A stretch of DNA of 64,000 nucleotides from CAZOKN01 sp964580525 (lineage in GTDB: Bacteria; Pseudomonadota; Alphaproteobacteria; Rickettsiales; UBA6187): contig CAZOKN010000004.1 in the NCBI GenBank assembly GCA_964580525.1, positions 1 to 64,000 on the forward strand, in the 5' to 3' direction. The notes below the pieces were generated by a model that saw only the letters and a program-made list of their open reading frames with translations, did no database searches and was not told the origin of the DNA. Of this stretch, positions 16,240-24,946 are shown piece by piece. A program made the translations under genes and the position numbers. How positions within the stretch are numbered: the stretch's first letter is position 1; each line of letters begins with the position of its first letter.

Positions 16240-17004
16240 TTATTTCAGATTTTGTACCATTTCTTCTAGTGTACTACATATTAATTCTATATTTTCCGGC
16301 GTCGACATCCTATGGTCACCATCTGGAACTAAACTTACACACATATTGTCAGTTGTCAGGTTTTCGCCTATTTTTATTGATAAATCACTTGGCACATCAT
16401 CATCCATAAGGCCATGTATAAGTCGTACAGGGCATTTGATATCAATCTTTTTATCAAGAAGCAGATTTTTGCGACCATCTTCGATAAGTTTCATAGAGAT
16501 GGGATAAGGCGTTGCATTATATTCTGATGCTAAATTAAATACGCCTTTTTCTTTTAACTCTTTCTGCTCTTCAGGTTTTAATTTTTCCCATATCAGATTT
16601 TCTGTGAAGTCAGGTGCAGAAGCTATACCTATCAACCCTACAATTCTATTTGGTCGTGCAAGTGTTGCCAAAAGCATTAACCATCCTCCAAGACTTGAAC
16701 CTATCAAAATTTGAGGGCCTTTTGATAATTCATCCAAAACTGTTACAATGTTATCTTTCCACTGACTTATTGTTCCATCGATAAATTTTCCACTGGATTG
16801 GCCATGACCAAAATAGTCAAATCGTATGAAGCTGTAGCCTTTTTGCTGACAAAATTTTTCTAATTCTGTTGCTTTTGTTCCCGTCATGTCGGACATAAAT
16901 CCACCAAGAAAAATAACTCCGAGTTGATTTTTCTTGCCTTCGCTTTTGTGATAGGCAATAAAGTCATTAGGACCTATTTTTAAAATTGATGGGGTGTCCG
17001 GCAT
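16240..17004 (-). CDS. Alpha/beta hydrolase, ABHD10-like
   Basis: A 254-residue alpha/beta hydrolase from ATG 17004 (MPDTPS). It has the strand-loop VIFLGGFMSDMTG, RFDYFGHGQSSG, the nucleophile elbow IGSSLGGW, an acid in HGLMDDDVP, and the histidine in DGDHRMSTPENI. The pattern resembles the ABHD10/palmitoyl-thioesterase-like group found widely in alphaproteobacteria. The physiological substrate is unknown. An in-frame start at 17058 would overlap the divergent glycosyltransferase start, so I prefer the internal ATG. Confidence 0.85.
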   Translation of the reverse strand: MPDTPSILKIGPNDFIAYHKSEGKKNQLGVIFLGGFMSDMTGTKATELEKFCQQKGYSFIRFDYFGHGQSSGKFIDGTISQWKDNIVTVLDELSKGPQILIGSSLGGWLMLLATLARPNRIVGLIGIASAPDFTENLIWEKLKPEEQKELKEKGVFNLASEYNATPYPISMKLIEDGRKNLLLDKKIDIKCPVRLIHGLMDDDVPSDLSIKIGENLTTDNMCVSLVPDGDHRMSTPENIELICSTLEEMVQNLK

Positions 17005-17031
17005 AAAATTAAAACCTTTGAAGTTATGTAA

Positions 17032-18294
17032 ATGGAAAAGTCTAATATTAAAAATCAAAAAAAGAAACCTGTAATTTTACAAGTATTACCAGAGCTGCGT
17101 TCTGGAGGCGTCGAGAGGGGAACTATCGAGACAGTCAGATATCTTTCGCAAAATGGTTTTGGTGCCATAGTGGCGTCATCGGGCGGGCATCTGGTAAGCC
17201 AGATAGAATCAGCAGGTGGAAGCCATATAATACTTCCACTTAAAAGTAAAAATCCTTTTACCATCTACACTAATATATTCAGGGTTTCCAAAGTAATAAA
17301 ACAGTACGAAATCGATATTGTGCATGCTAGATCACGTGCTCCTGCATGGAGTTGTTATTTTGCCTGCAGAAGAACTAAATGCCATTTCTTGACAACATTC
17401 CACGGCACTTATTCTTTCAAGGGCAGCATAAAGAAATTTTATAATTCTGTTATGGTGCGTGGCGAAAAGGTTATCGCTATTTCTGAATTTATTAAAGATC
17501 ATATACTGAAAAACTATAAGGTAAGCAGGCGCGATATTACTGTTATTCCACGTGGTGTTGACCTTGATCATTTTGATTTAGAAAAATTACCAAAAAGAAG
17601 AATTATCCAAATGGCCGAGAAATTGGGCATAGAAATGGATAGGCCTATTATATTGTTACCGGGAAGATTCACTGGCTGGAAAGGTCATGAATTTTTACTA
17701 GAAGCTTTGGCGTTGATACCAAAAGATAAGTATCGCTGCCTATTCGTTGGTGATATGGAAAGACATAAATCTTATGTTGCGAAACTAAACAAAAAAATCA
17801 AAGAAATGCGACTACTTGATAATGTACGCATGATAAAAAGTACGCAAGATATGCCGTGTTTATATAGCCTTGTCGATATAGTGGTTTCTGCATCTGTTAG
17901 GCCGGAGGCTTTTGGCCGCATTACTATAGAGGCGCAGGCTATGGAAAGGCTTGTTGTTGCTACCAATCATGGTGGTTCTGTTGAGACGATTGTAGATGGT
18001 CAAACTGGTTGGTTGGTTGAGCCTGGAGATGTAAAGGGACTTGCTGAAATTCTAACTAAGTTACTGAAAATAAATGATAAACAAAGAAAAACTATTACTA
18101 ATAAGGCAAAAAAACATGTACAGGAAAATTTCTCTCTTGGTGGCATGACTCAAAAAACTTTTGAGGTTTATCAGAGCATTCTTGGTATGAAGTCTGAGAC
18201 TAAAGAAATGAAAAAAGAGGCTAAAGTAGAAAAAGAAAAACCCTCTGAGATAAAAGTAAAAATAAAGAAAGCCAAGAAGGTAATCGCGAAATAA
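17032..18294 (+). CDS. Glycosyltransferase family 4
   Basis: A 420-residue GT-B fold enzyme. The N-terminal acceptor domain contains LPELRSGGVERGTIETVRYL. The C-terminal donor-binding domain contains LLPGRFTGWKGHEFLLEAL and the EX7E region ASVRPEAFGRITIEAQAME, typical of GT4. Residues after about 380 form a Lys/Glu-rich tail unusual for the family. Together with the next gene it probably acts in lipopolysaccharide core or surface glycan assembly at the inner membrane. Only 27 bases separate it from the divergent hydrolase ATG. Confidence 0.9.
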   Translation: MEKSNIKNQKKKPVILQVLPELRSGGVERGTIETVRYLSQNGFGAIVASSGGHLVSQIESAGGSHIILPLKSKNPFTIYTNIFRVSKVIKQYEIDIVHARSRAPAWSCYFACRRTKCHFLTTFHGTYSFKGSIKKFYNSVMVRGEKVIAISEFIKDHILKNYKVSRRDITVIPRGVDLDHFDLEKLPKRRIIQMAEKLGIEMDRPIILLPGRFTGWKGHEFLLEALALIPKDKYRCLFVGDMERHKSYVAKLNKKIKEMRLLDNVRMIKSTQDMPCLYSLVDIVVSASVRPEAFGRITIEAQAMERLVVATNHGGSVETIVDGQTGWLVEPGDVKGLAEILTKLLKINDKQRKTITNKAKKHVQENFSLGGMTQKTFEVYQSILGMKSETKEMKKEAKVEKEKPSEIKVKIKKAKKVIAK

Positions 18295-18357
18295 GTTTAA
18301 GTTAAATTGCGGCTATTGTCGTAAATATAAGATCTAACACACTATAGACGATAGCAT

Positions 18358-19155
18358 ATGAAGAAAATTCCGGTTTCAGTATTTATAATTACCAAGAATG
18401 AAAGAGATAGAATTGCCAAGCCAATAAACAGTGTTATTGATTGGGTTGAGGAAGTTATTGTAGTAGATAGTGGAAGCGATGATGGCACACAAGAATTAGC
18501 AAAGAATCTAGGTGCACGTGTTGTTTTTAATGAATGGCATGGTTATGGCCCTCAGAAAATTTTTGGTGAAACACTTTGCAAAAATAAATGGCTTTTAAAT
18601 ATCGATGCTGATGAAGAAATTACACCTGAATTGGCTGAAGAAATAAGAAGTATTTTTTATAATAAGTCACCGGAATTTCATGCTTATAGAATGAAAATAC
18701 AGATTATGAGCAGGTTCGCTGAGCGTCCGTTTAAATGTGCTCCTTATCATAACCAGATTAGATTATATCAGATTGATCATGCGGGCTTCAAAAGTAGTAC
18801 TGTGCATGACTCTGTTGTGGCAAAAGAAGGCATTGAATGCAAAATAGCGCAGTTGAAAAATATTGTTCTGCATAGGAGTTTCAGATCCTATGAGCATGCG
18901 ATTGCAAAGATAAATCGCTATTCTGGAATGCAGGCCGAAGATATGGTGCTTAGAGGCAAGAAACCTTGTGGTTTCAGAATTGTTTTTGAACCTTTTATTG
19001 GATTTTGGAAGGGTTATTTTGTTAGAAGATACTGTTTTATGGGTGTTGATGGTTTTATAGAAGCTTTTATTTATGCATTTGCAAGGACTCTAAGATTGAT
19101 GAAAGCCAGGGAATTACTGAAAGAAGAAGAGTTCAAACGTATAAAAAATAACTAA
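18358..19155 (+). CDS. Glycosyltransferase family 2 (LPS core type)
   Basis: A 265-residue GT-A enzyme. The N-terminus VSVFIITKNERDRI, the nucleotide-sugar site VDSGSDDGTQELAKNLGA and the metal-binding region NIDADEEITPEL mark family 2, close to the WaaE/KdtX group that adds heptose or glucose to the LPS inner core. The C-terminal half is basic and aromatic with amphipathic character and may associate with the membrane. It follows the GT4 gene by 63 bases, and a STAS gene follows 17 bases downstream. Confidence 0.88.
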   Translation: MKKIPVSVFIITKNERDRIAKPINSVIDWVEEVIVVDSGSDDGTQELAKNLGARVVFNEWHGYGPQKIFGETLCKNKWLLNIDADEEITPELAEEIRSIFYNKSPEFHAYRMKIQIMSRFAERPFKCAPYHNQIRLYQIDHAGFKSSTVHDSVVAKEGIECKIAQLKNIVLHRSFRSYEHAIAKINRYSGMQAEDMVLRGKKPCGFRIVFEPFIGFWKGYFVRRYCFMGVDGFIEAFIYAFARTLRLMKARELLKEEEFKRIKNN

Positions 19156-19172
19156 TTATTAGACGAAATTAT

Positions 19173-19475
19173 ATGCACATAATTAAAGAAAAAGATGGCG
19201 ATATATTAAGAGTGTCTCTTGAAGGTAGTATGAACTACATAGATAAAGATAAATTTAAAGATGTGGCATTTGCGTTTTCGAAAAATGGAATTAAAAAGAT
19301 AGAATTAAATGTAGAAAAACTGGATTACATGGATTCTAATTCTCTTGGTATGTTTATGGTTATGCATGAGGATTCCCTAGTAAATGATGGCAAAATAGTC
19401 ATAAAAAATTTAAATGGTAAAGTTGACAGGCTATTTAGGCTATCTAAATTACAAAATATGTTCAATATAGAGTAG
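19173..19475 (+). CDS. STAS-domain protein, second copy
   Basis: A 100-residue single STAS domain paralogous to the protein at 10593-10898. Both place a serine at residue 55 in the loop (DYMDSNSLGMFMV here), and the strand-helix pattern aligns along the full length. No partner kinase or phosphatase is next to it. Position behind two glycosyltransferase genes could mean control of envelope synthesis, but that is inference. Confidence 0.8.
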   Translation: MHIIKEKDGDILRVSLEGSMNYIDKDKFKDVAFAFSKNGIKKIELNVEKLDYMDSNSLGMFMVMHEDSLVNDGKIVIKNLNGKVDRLFRLSKLQNMFNIE

Positions 19476-19491
19476 TTATTTCAAACTCTTG

Positions 19492-19519
19492 TTGACAGTT
19501 CATCTATAGCCGTTAAGTT
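19492..19519 (+). promoter_or_regulatory. Likely promoter of thrS-infC
   Basis: TTGACA (19492-19497) and TAAGTT (19514-19519) lie 16 bases apart. Transcription would start near 19526, inside the longest possible thrS frame, which favours the ATG at 19554 as the real thrS start. Confidence 0.4.
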
Positions 19520-19553
19520 GGTTTTCCCTTATATATTAATAGTTTTAGGTGTT

Positions 19554-21491
19554 ATGTCTGGTAGTGTTTTAGAGAAAGAAAAATTAGAAATTACTTTGCC
19601 TGATGGAAGTAAGAGGTCCTACAATCATGGGGTTAAAGGATTTGAAATCGCTGAAAGCATAGGTGCTGGCTTAGCGAAAGCGGCTTTGGCTATTAAAGTT
19701 AATGGCGAATTGCGCGACCTTTCACGCGAGATTGAAGCTGATTCAAAAATTGCCATAATCACAGCCAAAGATGCAGAAGGTCTTGAAATAATCAGACACG
19801 ACACGGCGCATATAATGGCAGAAGCTGTTCAAGAGCTTTATCCTGATACACAAGTCACAATTGGTCCTTCTATTGAAAATGGCTTTTATTATGATTTTGC
19901 CAGAAAAACTCCATTCTCTACTGAAGATTTAGAAAAAATCGAAAAGAAAATGAAAGAGATAGTTGCACGTGATGAGAAAATTGTGCGTGTTGTTATGCAG
20001 CGTGATGAGGCTGTAAAGTTCTTTGAGAAAAAAGGTGAAAAATATAAAGTTGAGCTGATAAGCGCTATACCATCTGGGGAAGATATTACTTTCTATCAGC
20101 AGGGCGAATTTATTGATTTATGCCGTGGACCTCATGCTCCATCAACTGGTAAACCAAAAGCGTTTAAACTAATGAAGGTTGCCGGTGCTTATTGGCGTGG
20201 TGATTCGCGTAATGAAATGCTACAGCGTATTTATGGTACGGCCTGGGCTAATGAGAAAGATTTGCAGCAGCATTTATTCCGTCTGGAAGAAGCGGAAAAA
20301 CGCGATCATAGAAAACTCGGCAAAGAGATGGAATTGTTTCACGTGCAGGAAGAAGCTGTTGGTCAGGTTTTTTGGCATGCTAAGGGCTGGACTTTATATC
20401 GTACTTTGGAAAATTATATTCGCCGTAAAATCGAAAATGCTGGCTATATTGAGGTGAAAACTCCAATATTGGTTGATAGATCTTTGTGGGAAAAATCGGG
20501 TCACTGGGAAAAGTTCCGTGAAAATATGTTTACCAGCGAATCTGACGAAGAGAGAGTGTTGGCGATAAAGCCAATGAATTGTCCATGCCACGTACAGATT
20601 TTTAATCAGGGTTTAAAGAGTTATCGTGATTTGCCGTTGCGTATGGCAGAATTTGGTTCTTGCCACAGGAATGAATCTTCCGGCTCGCTACATGGTATAA
20701 TGCGAGTGCGTGCCATGGTTCAGGACGATGCGCATATTTTCTGCACAGAAGACCAAATATTTTCTGAAACAGCTTCATTTTGTGCATTGTTGAAAGAGGT
20801 TTATAGCGAGCTTGGTTTTAATGAAGTTGCCGTTAAAATTGCTACCCGTCCTGAAGTTAGGGCAGGGAATGATGCAACATGGGATAAAGCTGAGCAATCA
20901 TTGCAGGATGCTGTTACAACTGCTGGCTTGGAATATACAATTGCACCGGGCGAAGGTGCATTTTATGGACCAAAACTGGAATTCCATTTAACTGATAGTT
21001 TGGGACGAAATTGGCAATGTGGAACCTTGCAGCTAGATTATATATTACCTGAGAGGCTTGATGCTAATTATATCGGCGTTGATGGTTCAAAGCACAGGCC
21101 GGTTATGTTACACCGCGCGATACTTGGATCAATGGAAAGATTTATTGGTATATTGATAGAGCAATATGCAGGTAAATTCCCTCTATGGCTTGCGCCTATA
21201 CAGGTTGTTGTGGCAACGGTAACAAATGAGGCTGATTCTTATGCGGAAGAAGTAAAAAGCCTTCTGAAAAAAGCTGGCGTTAGAGCTGAAAGTGATACAA
21301 GTAGTGAGAAAATCAGCTACAAAATAAGGGAGTATTCATTGAATAAAATCCCGGTTATTCTGGCTGTTGGTAAAAAAGAGGTGGAAAATAGAACAGTTTC
21401 TGTTAGAAGACTAGGTTCTCAGGATCAAGAATTACTTGATTTAGAAGTTCTACTGAATAAAATAGCTAAAGAGGCTACGCCTCCAGCTTAA
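19554..21491 (+). CDS. thrS: Threonine--tRNA ligase
   Basis: Class II aminoacyl-tRNA synthetase charging tRNA-Thr. From ATG 19554 it has 645 residues. An N-terminal TGS domain (VNGELRDL) is followed by the editing domain with the HDTAHIMAEAV metal site, then the catalytic core with MNCPCHVQIF, RMAEFGSCHRNESSG and the motif 3 HRAILGSMERFIGILIE, and a C-terminal anticodon-binding domain. The frame is open to 19518, but the predicted promoter argues against the longer form, and AGGT precedes the ATG. infC follows, as in the classical thrS-infC arrangement. Confidence 0.97.
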   Translation: MSGSVLEKEKLEITLPDGSKRSYNHGVKGFEIAESIGAGLAKAALAIKVNGELRDLSREIEADSKIAIITAKDAEGLEIIRHDTAHIMAEAVQELYPDTQVTIGPSIENGFYYDFARKTPFSTEDLEKIEKKMKEIVARDEKIVRVVMQRDEAVKFFEKKGEKYKVELISAIPSGEDITFYQQGEFIDLCRGPHAPSTGKPKAFKLMKVAGAYWRGDSRNEMLQRIYGTAWANEKDLQQHLFRLEEAEKRDHRKLGKEMELFHVQEEAVGQVFWHAKGWTLYRTLENYIRRKIENAGYIEVKTPILVDRSLWEKSGHWEKFRENMFTSESDEERVLAIKPMNCPCHVQIFNQGLKSYRDLPLRMAEFGSCHRNESSGSLHGIMRVRAMVQDDAHIFCTEDQIFSETASFCALLKEVYSELGFNEVAVKIATRPEVRAGNDATWDKAEQSLQDAVTTAGLEYTIAPGEGAFYGPKLEFHLTDSLGRNWQCGTLQLDYILPERLDANYIGVDGSKHRPVMLHRAILGSMERFIGILIEQYAGKFPLWLAPIQVVVATVTNEADSYAEEVKSLLKKAGVRAESDTSSEKISYKIREYSLNKIPVILAVGKKEVENRTVSVRRLGSQDQELLDLEVLLNKIAKEATPPA

Positions 21492-21520
21492 GTTTTTTAA
21501 TTTTTTGTTTAAACTAATAC

Positions 21521-21537
21521 GGAAGGGTATTTACATA
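21521..21537 (+). promoter_or_regulatory. Ribosome-binding site and non-standard AUA start of infC
   Basis: GGAAGGG (21521-21527) is followed seven bases later by ATA (21535-21537), which opens the infC frame. An ATT at 21529 lies too close to the Shine-Dalgarno to be used, and no ATG or GTG is in frame near the expected N-terminus. Rare AUU/AUC/AUA starts are known in infC, where IF3 itself discriminates against them and autoregulates. Confidence 0.7.
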
Positions 21538-22062
21538 GCACAGAAATTTTCGGAATCGAGCAAACTTCCAAAAGCTAATGAAAAAATCGATGCAAGGGAA
21601 GTTCGTTTAATAGATGATGAGGGCAACATGGTTGGTGTTGTTCCTATCAGGGAAGCGTTAATGATGGCAAAAAGCAAGGGGCTTGACTTGGTTGAGGTTT
21701 CCCCAGGCGCGGAGCCTCCTGTATGTAAAATACTTGATTTTGGTAAGTATAAGTTCCAATTGCAGAAAAAATCGCATGAGAACAAAAAGAAACAAAAAGT
21801 TGTTCAAATCAAAGAAATAAAATTACGTCCAAATATCGATGAACATGATTATCAGGTGAAGCTGCGTAGCGTGTTTAAATTTATTGCAGAAGGCGATAAA
21901 GTTAAAGTTACTCTGAAATTCCGTGGTCGTGAATTTGCTCATAATGAGATAGGTATGGAAGTGGTTCAGCGTATGAAGGCTGATTCTACTGAAGTTGCTA
22001 AACCAGAACTTGAGCCGAGAATGGATGGTAAACAGATTATTATGGTTTTGACGCCTAAATAA
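21535..22062 (+). CDS. infC: Translation initiation factor IF-3
   Basis: IF-3 binds the 30S subunit and checks initiator tRNA and start codon. From the ATA the protein has 175 residues. The N-domain has ANEKIDAREVRLIDDEGNMV and the linker LDLVEVSPGAEPPVCKILDF. The C-domain has KEIKLRPNIDEHDYQVKLRS and VTLKFRGREFAH. It lies 43 bases after thrS. rpmI and rplT, which often follow infC, are absent here; a TauE/SafE gene follows instead. Confidence 0.95.
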   Translation: MAQKFSESSKLPKANEKIDAREVRLIDDEGNMVGVVPIREALMMAKSKGLDLVEVSPGAEPPVCKILDFGKYKFQLQKKSHENKKKQKVVQIKEIKLRPNIDEHDYQVKLRSVFKFIAEGDKVKVTLKFRGREFAHNEIGMEVVQRMKADSTEVAKPELEPRMDGKQIIMVLTPK

Positions 22063-22115
22063 TAAAGTGTTATCCTAAAAACTTAAGATAACTCGCCAAG
22101 TAGGCTGGCTCATAT

Positions 22116-23036
22116 ATGTATGTATATCTTCCCATAGCAGAAATATCTGTTAATATTTTTCTCATACTCTCCCTTGGTGGCGTAACCGGGCTTCTGGCTG
22201 GCATGTTTGGTGTTGGTGGCGGGTTTCTTATGACACCATTCCTTATATTTATTGGGATTCCTCCTGCCGTTGCTGTTTCCAGCTCGGCCAATCAAATTAT
22301 TGCTGCATCTTTTTCTGGTTTCCTTGCTCATTTGAGAAGGCAGAATGTTGATATAAAAATGGGAACAGTGATTATCATAGGAGGTTTTATTGGCTCCTCT
22401 CTTGGTGTTTTGCTATTTGCTTTTCTGAAAAGAATTGGTCAGATAGATTTTGCTATATCGATTATTTATGTACTTTTTTTGGGAACGATAGGAACATTAA
22501 TGGCTGTCGAAAGTATTAAAGTTATTTTGGCAAAACGCAATGGAACTATAATAAAGCCTAAAGATAAGAAAAGTTGGTGGTTGGAATTGCCACTTCCTCT
22601 CGTGATGGATTTTCCACGTTCTGAAATTAGAATGAGTATTATATTACCAATGGCCGTTGGGATTGTTAGTAGCATACTAGTTTCGCTTATGGGAATTGGT
22701 GGTGGTTTTATAATGATTCCAGCTATGATTTATATACTTGGTATGCCAACTTCTGTGGTTATTGGCACTTCTTTATTTCAGATAGTTTTTATAACGGCCA
22801 ATGTAACAATTCTTCAGGCCATAAGCACGCATACTGTTGATGTTGTTCTAGCTCTGCTTATGCTGGCAAGTTCTGTAGTTGGAGCTCAATTTGGTACCAG
22901 ATTGGGATTGAAATTTCCTTCGGAGCAATTACGTGCCATGCTGGCAATTATGGTTTTAGCGGTAGTATTAAAGCTGGCTATAAATCTGGTTGTTACACCT
23001 GAAAATCCTTTTTCAATAATAACGCTAGAGCAATGA
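22116..23036 (+). CDS. TauE/SafE-family membrane transporter
   Basis: A 306-residue polytopic membrane protein, about eight helices, with the duplicated family motif: GMFGVGGGFLMTPFLI in the first half and SLMGIGGGFIMIPAMIYI in the second. The family exports sulfite, sulfoacetate and similar anions. The TIGR02186 gene overlaps its stop by four bases and a UspA gene follows, a trio recurrent in alphaproteobacteria. The transported anion is not known. Confidence 0.9.
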   Translation: MYVYLPIAEISVNIFLILSLGGVTGLLAGMFGVGGGFLMTPFLIFIGIPPAVAVSSSANQIIAASFSGFLAHLRRQNVDIKMGTVIIIGGFIGSSLGVLLFAFLKRIGQIDFAISIIYVLFLGTIGTLMAVESIKVILAKRNGTIIKPKDKKSWWLELPLPLVMDFPRSEIRMSIILPMAVGIVSSILVSLMGIGGGFIMIPAMIYILGMPTSVVIGTSLFQIVFITANVTILQAISTHTVDVVLALLMLASSVVGAQFGTRLGLKFPSEQLRAMLAIMVLAVVLKLAINLVVTPENPFSIITLEQ

Positions 23037-23767
23037 TTTATAGAAAAATATTATTAATATTATTTTTGATTCTTTTCTGGGCTGACCAGGCCAATGCTAC
23101 ACCTGTGATCGCAGATTTGTCATTGCGTCAGATAGAAATTGACTCAGGCTTTACTGGAACTGAAATATTATTATTTGGCGCGCGCAATGATGCAGGGGAT
23201 ATCGTGGTTGTTATCAGAGGGCCAGAGCTTTCATATATTGTGAGAAAAAAAGAAAGACTTGCGGGAATTTGGCTAAATAGGAAGCAGGCCAGATTTGATA
23301 ATATTAATGGTTTTTATGCTGTTGCTTCAAGTAGGCCTCTGGACGACATTAGAAATGATTATCTAATTAATTCGCTGCAAATAGGCGCTGATAATATAAA
23401 GCTCCTTCCGAGAAAATCTATCGAGCAAATAGATGATTTCAGAAAAGCTTTTTTGGATAGACAGGCGAAAACAAATTTATATTCACTTAAAGTAGAAAAA
23501 GTATCTTTTATTGGCGATACTTTGTTTAGAACTATAATAAAATTTCCTGATAACATACCAAGAGGTGTTTATACGGCAGAAGTATATTTATTTAGTGATA
23601 ATCAGCTTGCGGGGATACAATCTACCCCTATTATAGTAAGCAAGAAGGGGTTTGATGCTGTAGTGTTTGATTTTGCGCATAAATATCCTGCTCTTTACGG
23701 TTTTATATCTGTAGCTCTTGCACTAATTGCAGGATGGGGGGCAGGTTTGATATTTAGGAAAGTATAG
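23033..23767 (+). CDS. TIGR02186-family membrane-anchored protein
   Basis: A 244-residue protein with a signal peptide (residues 1-22) and one C-terminal membrane helix (about 222-240), so most of it faces the periplasm. The family pattern is visible: IEIDSGFTGTEILLFGA near the N-terminus, VVIRGP, and a middle region with RGVYTAEVYLFSDNQ. It is cotranscribed with the TauE/SafE transporter. The conserved pairing suggests an accessory subunit, though no activity is known. Confidence 0.85.
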   Translation: MIYRKILLILFLILFWADQANATPVIADLSLRQIEIDSGFTGTEILLFGARNDAGDIVVVIRGPELSYIVRKKERLAGIWLNRKQARFDNINGFYAVASSRPLDDIRNDYLINSLQIGADNIKLLPRKSIEQIDDFRKAFLDRQAKTNLYSLKVEKVSFIGDTLFRTIIKFPDNIPRGVYTAEVYLFSDNQLAGIQSTPIIVSKKGFDAVVFDFAHKYPALYGFISVALALIAGWGAGLIFRKV

Positions 23768-23778
23768 GAGTGTCCTTG

Positions 23779-24261
23779 GTGAGTAAGCAGATACCTGAGA
23801 AAAAAGTTAATTATTTAGTTTGCGTAAATAGTGAACATTATTCTGAAGTTGCGTTGCATTTTGCTAGTAAGGTTGCGCAGCAGAATAATGGTTCTGTGGT
23901 TTTATTGCATGTTATTGAGCCTGCTGACTATCAAAGCATTGGAGCAATTGCTGATAAAATACGTAAAGAAAAGATAGCTGAGGCCGAAGATTTGCTAGCA
24001 GAACTTGCTGGTAAGGTAAATCAATGGGTTGGTCTTACTCCAGTTTTTATAGTGCGTGAAGGTCTTATAGAAAGTGAAATTATTTCCCTTGTGAAAGAGG
24101 ATAAGAGCATAAATATGCTTGTTGTTGGGGCGGCTTATGAAACATCAAGTAAAGGGAAAATATTACAGCCTTTGGTTTCTGCAATTGGTCATAAAATTTT
24201 GATTCCTATGCTCATCGTTCCAGGCAATCTGACTGACGAAGAAATTGAACGTCTGGCCTGA
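23779..24261 (+). CDS. Universal stress protein, UspA family
   Basis: A UspA-fold protein of about 160 residues: YLVCVNSEHYSEVALHFASK at the start, a helical middle, and the C-terminal nucleotide-binding pattern VVGAAYETSSKGK followed by a basic/hydrophobic end. The frame opens at GTG 23770, but the AGGAG at 23766-23770 is best spaced for the GTG at 23779 (MSKQIPEKK). It completes the TauE-TIGR02186-UspA unit. Confidence 0.85.
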   Translation: MSKQIPEKKVNYLVCVNSEHYSEVALHFASKVAQQNNGSVVLLHVIEPADYQSIGAIADKIRKEKIAEAEDLLAELAGKVNQWVGLTPVFIVREGLIESEIISLVKEDKSINMLVVGAAYETSSKGKILQPLVSAIGHKILIPMLIVPGNLTDEEIERLA

Positions 24262-24297
24262 AATCTATTGAAATCTGTGTCTTTTTCTCCATTTTCA

Positions 24298-24338
24298 TTG
24301 ACAATTTGGTTAGTTTACTTTATAAAACCAACCAAATT
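24298..24338 (+). promoter_or_regulatory. nfuA promoter with embedded inverted repeat
   Basis: TTGACA (24298-24303) and TATAAA (24321-24326) are separated by 17 bases, a near-consensus sigma70 promoter. A perfect nine-base inverted repeat, AATTTGGTT (24303-24311) and AACCAAATT (24330-24338), brackets the -10 element with an 18-base spacer. The upstream arm lies before the expected start of transcription, so this is more likely a protein-binding operator than an RNA hairpin. Confidence 0.65.
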
Positions 24339-24366
24339 AGTAGGATAATATTTTCAAGGATTTACA

Positions 24367-24924
24367 ATGTTTATTCAGACTGAAACAACTCCCAATCCGT
24401 CTACCTTAAAATTCATACCTGGTGAAACGGTTATGGCTTCTGGAACAGTTAATTTTACTAGCAAGGCAGAAGCAGTAACTTCGCCTTTGGCAAACGCTCT
24501 TTTTGCGATAACTGATGTAAAAGCTGTATTTTTAGGCAATGATTTTATTACGGTTACAAAATCTGATGATAAAGGTTGGGATGTCTTAAAAACAGAAGTG
24601 CTTACAACTATCATGGAACATTTTATTTCTGGGCAGCCTATAATTGGCGAAGGTGCAGCGGTTAAAAAAGCTGATACATCAAATGATGATGACGATGAAA
24701 TTGTGAAGCAAATAAAAGAATTAATTGATACAAGAGTTCGTCCTTCTGTAGCACAAGATGGTGGTGATATAATTTTCCGTGGTTTTGCTAATGGTGTAGT
24801 TTTACTTGAAATGCATGGCTCTTGCTCAGGATGTCCAAGCTCTACTGTGACATTGAAAAACGGTATTGAAACTATGCTAAAACACTATATACCAGAAGTC
24901 GAGGCGGTCGAAGCCGTCGATTAA
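24367..24924 (+). CDS. nfuA: NfuA/NifU-type iron-sulfur carrier
   Basis: Fe-S cluster carrier with two domains. The N-terminal Nfu domain begins FIQTETTPNPSTLKFIPG. The C-terminal NifU domain carries the cluster-binding CxxC in HGSCSGCPSSTVTLK. An acidic DDDDE linker joins them. Its 185-residue length matches the alphaproteobacterial and mitochondrial NFU1 type. It has its own strong promoter and an AAGGA ribosome-binding site seven bases before the ATG. Confidence 0.95.
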   Translation: MFIQTETTPNPSTLKFIPGETVMASGTVNFTSKAEAVTSPLANALFAITDVKAVFLGNDFITVTKSDDKGWDVLKTEVLTTIMEHFISGQPIIGEGAAVKKADTSNDDDDEIVKQIKELIDTRVRPSVAQDGGDIIFRGFANGVVLLEMHGSCSGCPSSTVTLKNGIETMLKHYIPEVEAVEAVD

Positions 24925-24946
24925 CTTTTATTTATATAGGTAATTT

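Noticed and set aside
22067..22092. Hairpin GTTATC...GATAAC after infC as terminator
   Set aside because: Short stem, no T-run, and the next gene follows on the same strand within about 50 bases.
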